A DNA stretch of 64,000 nucleotides from Pseudomonas denitrificans (nom. rej.) (GTDB lineage: Bacteria; Pseudomonadota; Gammaproteobacteria; Pseudomonadales; Pseudomonadaceae). The stretch covers positions 6,362,501-6,426,500 of the forward strand of contig NZ_CP043626.1 of assembly GCF_008807415.1 (NCBI RefSeq), given 5' to 3'. A program made the translations under genes and the position numbers. The notes beneath the pieces are model-generated. The model saw only the letters and a program-made list of their open reading frames with translations. It did no database searches and was not told where the DNA came from. Positions 60,631 through 64,000 of the stretch are shown piece after piece. Numbering within the stretch: the first letter of the stretch is position 1; each line of letters starts with the position of its first letter.

Positions 60631-62250
60631 GCTCCGTCGGCTCCGACCATCGACAGCATCGTCGACAACGATGATCCGTCGAACCTGATCGACATCCCGA
60701 AAGATGGCTCTACCAATGACACCACCCCGGTGATTTCCGGTGGCGGTGCCGAGAAGGGCGACATCATCCACGTCTTCGACGGCGGCAAGGAGCTGGGCTC
60801 CACCACCGCCAAGGATGACGGCACCTGGTCGTTCGAAGTCCCGGCCGACAAGGCCCTGGCCGAAGGCGAGCATGACTTCACCGTCAAGGCTGAAGACCCG
60901 GCTGGCAACATCAGCGAACCGTCGCAGCCGTACCCGATCGTCATCGACACCACCGCACCGACCGCACCGGTCATCAAGGACGTGGTGGACAACGATGATC
61001 CGTCCAACCTGATCGACGTGCCGAAGAATGGTTCGACCAACGACACCACCCCGGTGATTTCCGGCGACGGTGCCGAGAAGGGCGACATCATCCACGTCTT
61101 CGACGGCGGCAAGGAGCTGGGCTCCACCACCGCCAAGGACGACGGCACCTGGTCGTTCGAAGTGCCGGCCGATAAGGCCCTGGCCGAAGGCGAGCATGAC
61201 TTCACCGTCAAGGCTGAAGACCCGGCTGGCAACATCAGCGATGCGTCGCAGCCGTACCCGATCGTCATCGACACCACTGCGCCGACCGCACCGGTCATCA
61301 AGGACGTGGTGGACAACGATGATCCGTCCAACCTGATCGACGTGCCGAAGAATGGTTCGACCAACGACACCACCCCGGTGATTTCCGGCGACGGTGCCGA
61401 GAAGGGCGACATCATCCACGTCTTCGACGGCGGCAAGGAGCTGGGCTCCACCACCGCCAAGGACGACGGCACCTGGTCGTTCGAAGTCCCGGCCGACAAG
61501 GCCCTGGCCGAAGGCGAGCATGACTTCACCGTCAAGGCTGAAGACCCGGCTGGCAACATCAGCGAACCGTCGCAGCCGTACCCGATCGTCATCGACACCA
61601 CCGCACCGACCGCACCGGTCATCAAGGACGTGGTGGACAACGATGATCCGTCCAACCTGATCGACGTGCCGAAGAATGGTTCGACCAACGACACCACCCC
61701 GGTGATTTCCGGTGACGGTGCCGAGAAGGGCGACATCATCCACGTCTTCGACGGCGGCAAGGAGCTGGGCTCCACCACCGCCAATGACGACGGCACCTGG
61801 TCGTTCGAAGTGCCGGCCGACAAGGCCCTGGCCGAAGGCGAGCACGACTTCACCGTCAAGGCTGAAGACCCGGCTGGCAACATCAGCGATCCGTCGCAGC
61901 CGTACCCGATCGTCATCGACACCACCGCGCCGACCGCACCGGTCATCAAGGACGTGGTGGACAACGATGATCCGTCCAACCTGATCGACGTGCCGAAGAA
62001 TGGCTCGACCAACGACACCACCCCGGTGATTACCGGTGACGGTGCCGAGAAGGGCGACATCATCCACGTCTTCGACGGCGGCAAGGAGCTGGGCTCCACC
62101 ACCGCCAAGGACGACGGCACCTGGTCGTTCGAAGTGCCGACTGACAAGGCCCTGGCCGAAGGCGAGCATGACTTCACCGTCAAGGCTGAAGACCCGGCTG
62201 GCAACATCAGCGATGCGTCGCAGCCGTACCCGATCGTCATCGACACCACG
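60631..62250 (+). repeat. Adhesin repeat block B, five 324-bp units
   Basis: Unit boundaries at 60631, 60955, 61279, 61603 and 61927, ending 62250: exactly 5 x 324 bases. Each encodes DNDDPSNLIDxPKxGSTNDT and KGDIIHVFDGGKELGSTTAx. Units 2-5 are nearly identical at DNA level, differing in a few codons (for example SEPSQ, SDASQ, SDPSQ). The first is more diverged. The identity indicates recent duplication or gene conversion. Confidence 0.93.
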
Positions 62251-62271
62251 GCTCCGGACGACAAGACTACC

Positions 62272-64000
62272 CAGCTGACCATCGACACCGTGGCCGGCGA
62301 TGATGTGCTCAATGCTGCCGAGGCAGATGTCCAGCAGACCATCAGCGGCAAGGCCTCCGGCGAGTTCCAGAAGGGCGACGTTGTCAGCTTCACCCTGAAC
62401 GGCACCGAGTACAGCGCCAAGGTTGCGGCAGACGGCTCCTGGAGTGTGCAGGTAGCCGGATCCGACCTGGCCAAGGAAACCAACATCCACGCCACTCTGG
62501 TTGCCCACGATGCCGCGGGCAACGCCGGCGAAATCACTGCTGACCATGGCTACACCGTATCCATCGTACCCGGCAGCGTGACCCTGGCCATCGACGTAGT
62601 GGCGGGCGACGACGTCGTCAACTTCGCTGAGTCGCAGGTCCAGCAGACTATCAATGGCAAGGCCGTAGGCGAATTCACGGCTGGTGACGTGGTGAGCTTC
62701 AAGCTCAACGGCACCGACTACAGCGCCAAGGTCGCGGCAGACGGCAGCTGGAGCGTGAAGGTGGCCGGTGCGGACCTCGCAGCGGAAACCAACATCCACG
62801 CCACCCTGGTGGCCCACGATGCCGCCGGCAACATCAGCAATGTTGCGGCTGACCACGGCTACACCGTTGATGTCGTTGCACCGGTAGCGACCCTGGCCAT
62901 CGACGTGGTGGCCGGTGATGACGTGGTCAACGCCGAAGAAGCCAAGGCCCAGCAGACCATCAGCGGCAAGGCCTCGGGTGAGTTCCAGGCTGGCGACGTG
63001 GTGAGCTTCAAGCTCAACGGCACCGACTACAGCGCCAAAGTGGCTGCAGACGGAAGCTGGAGCGTGAAGGTGGCCGGCGCGGATCTCGCGGCGGAAACCA
63101 GCATCCACGCCACCCTGGTGGCGCACGATGCGGCGGGCAACGTGGCCGACGTGGTCGCCGATCACGCGTACACCGTGATCGACAAACCGCCGGTAGCTTC
63201 GCTGAACATCAACATCGTGGCCGGCGACGACATCGTCAACCTGGCCGAGTCGAAGACCGCCCAGCAGATCACCGGTGGTACCACCGGCGGCCGTGCCGGC
63301 GACATCGTCAAGATCGTGGTCAACGACGTCACCTACAGCGGCAAGATCGACGCTGCCGGCAAGTGGAGCATCAGTGTTCCGGGTGCCGAGCTGGTGGCCG
63401 ATGCCGATCACCGGATCGAAGCGAGCTTCGTGGCGACCGACGCGGCGGGTAACAGCGCCAGCGCCACCGCGACCCACGACTACGGTGTGGACATCACCCC
63501 CCGGTGGCGACACTGACCATCAATACCGTGGCTGGTGACGACATTGTCAACCTGACCGAGTCGAAGAGCCCGCAGATCATCAGCGGCAAGGCGTCGGGCG
63601 AGTTCAAGTCTGGCGACGTGGTGAGCTTCAAGCTCAACGACACCACCTACAGCGCGGCGGTCGACAAGGACGGCAACTGGAGTGTCTCGGTCTCCGGCGC
63701 CGATCTGGCCAAGGAAACCAACATCCACGCCACCCTGGTGGCCCATGACACCGCCGGCAACGTCGCCGACGTGGTGGCCGACCATGGCTACAGCGTCGAC
63801 ACCACCGCACCGGTAGCGCACCTCACCATCGGCCCTGTGACCGAGGACGACGTCCTCAACTACATCGAGTCGCAGAGCGACCAGACTATCAGCGGCAAGG
63901 TGACCGGCGAGTTCCAGGCGGGCGATGTCGTCAGCTTCGCGCTCAATGGTACCGACTACAGTGCCAAGGTCGCCGCAGACGGTAGCTGGAGCGTCATGGT
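62272..64000 (+). repeat. Adhesin repeat block C, six or more ~300-bp units
   Basis: Units recur with TxxIDVVAGDDVVN, QQTISGKASGEFQxGDVVSF, LNGTDYSAKVAADGSWSV and HATLVAHDAAGN. Copies begin near 62275, 62580, 62890, 63198, 63507 and 63823. The fourth copy is divergent (VKIVVNDVTYSGKIDAAGKW). The sixth continues past the window. Confidence 0.88.

Larger units (their letters stand above)
58909..64000 (+). pseudogene. Giant Bap/Lap-type repeat adhesin, 5' part, frameshifted; runs off the right edge
   Basis: The N-terminal 5.1 kb of a very large surface adhesin. ATG at 58909, with GAGG upstream. Residues about 1-140 form a BapA-type prefix domain (MAIETIGLVAVTENAAKKLA, AYVRTDGETFGDSQLLLADG). A hydrophobic segment follows (FVLWPWLLGLAGVGAAAAAI) with HHNKDDGGHHH just after it. 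Then come Ig-like repeats in three blocks: three 294-bp units, five near-identical 324-bp units, and at least six units of about 300 bp reaching the edge. A single C is missing in the run at 63497-63502; with it restored VDITPPVA continues into TLTINTVAGDD. The C-terminal part and the secretion signal lie beyond the edge. Such proteins mediate biofilm cohesion and are exported by type I secretion. Confidence 0.88.

Noticed and set aside
60631..62250. CRISPR-like regular repeat array
   Set aside because: The period of 324 bases, open frame throughout and Ig-like protein repeats show tandem protein domains, not repeat-spacer units.
58903..63513. A 1536-codon open frame on the minus strand across the adhesin
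   Set aside because: Antisense of the repeat adhesin; its own repeats are only the mirror of the 294/324-bp units.

Overview
The window is high-GC chromosomal DNA from a Pseudomonas close to the P. aeruginosa / nitroreducens / citronellolis / knackmussii group. The protein families are typically pseudomonad. From about 2.5 to 55 kb the order (gdhA, ccpR, rtcA...rtcB, rtcR, Lon-like protease, fklB, ispB-rplU-rpmA-obgE-proB, rpsT, murJ-ribF-ileS-lspA-fkpB-ispH, pilE-pilY1-pilX-pilW-pilV-fimU-fimT, thiO, pilR-pilS, bamD, rluD-pgeF-clpB) matches, from memory, the P. aeruginosa PAO1 region around PA4542-PA4588.

Layout. 0-5.5 kb: translation factor EttA, a small coiled-coil periplasmic protein, glutamate dehydrogenase, an ANR-type cytochrome c peroxidase and a small lipoprotein. 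5.6-15.7 kb: an RNA-damage island. On the minus strand a sigma54-type promoter (11357-11372) precedes a long leader holding two back-to-back tRNA-like sequences, then slipin, zinc-ribbon protein, rtcB, an unrecognised 192-aa gene, an RlaP-type nucleotidyltransferase and rtcA. Divergently, the CARF-sigma54 activator rtcR is followed by a NADAR protein, a SUKH/SMI1 protein and an unrecognised 351-aa protein in overlapping frames. This is the most interesting part of the window. 15.8-25 kb: a DUF4105 envelope protein, DUF3015, a C4 zinc-finger protein, a Lon-like protease, small conserved proteins, FklB, a small gene under a clear Fur box, and ispB. 25-37 kb: housekeeping clusters for ribosomal proteins L21, L27 and S20, Obg, proline, lipid II flippase, FAD, Ile-tRNA synthetase, lipoprotein signal peptidase and isoprenoids.

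37-50 kb: type IV pilus minor pilins with an unusually large PilY1, then thiO, the PilS/PilR two-component pair and BamD. 50.9-55.4 kb: rluD-pgeF and the heat-shock disaggregase ClpB with a sigma32-like promoter. 55.4-64 kb: a REP-like element, a PilZ protein and a DUF1631 protein, a tRNA-Asn/Pro/Lys operon, and the first 5 kb of a giant Bap/Lap-type repeat adhesin that runs off the right edge.

Five genes (Lon-like protease, pilY1, pilR, pilS, adhesin) are each broken by an apparent loss of one base, always in or beside a C/G run. The shared pattern points to homopolymer errors in the sequence rather than five true pseudogenes, though three of the five are pilus genes. All names rest on motif recognition and remembered family features; no search was run.
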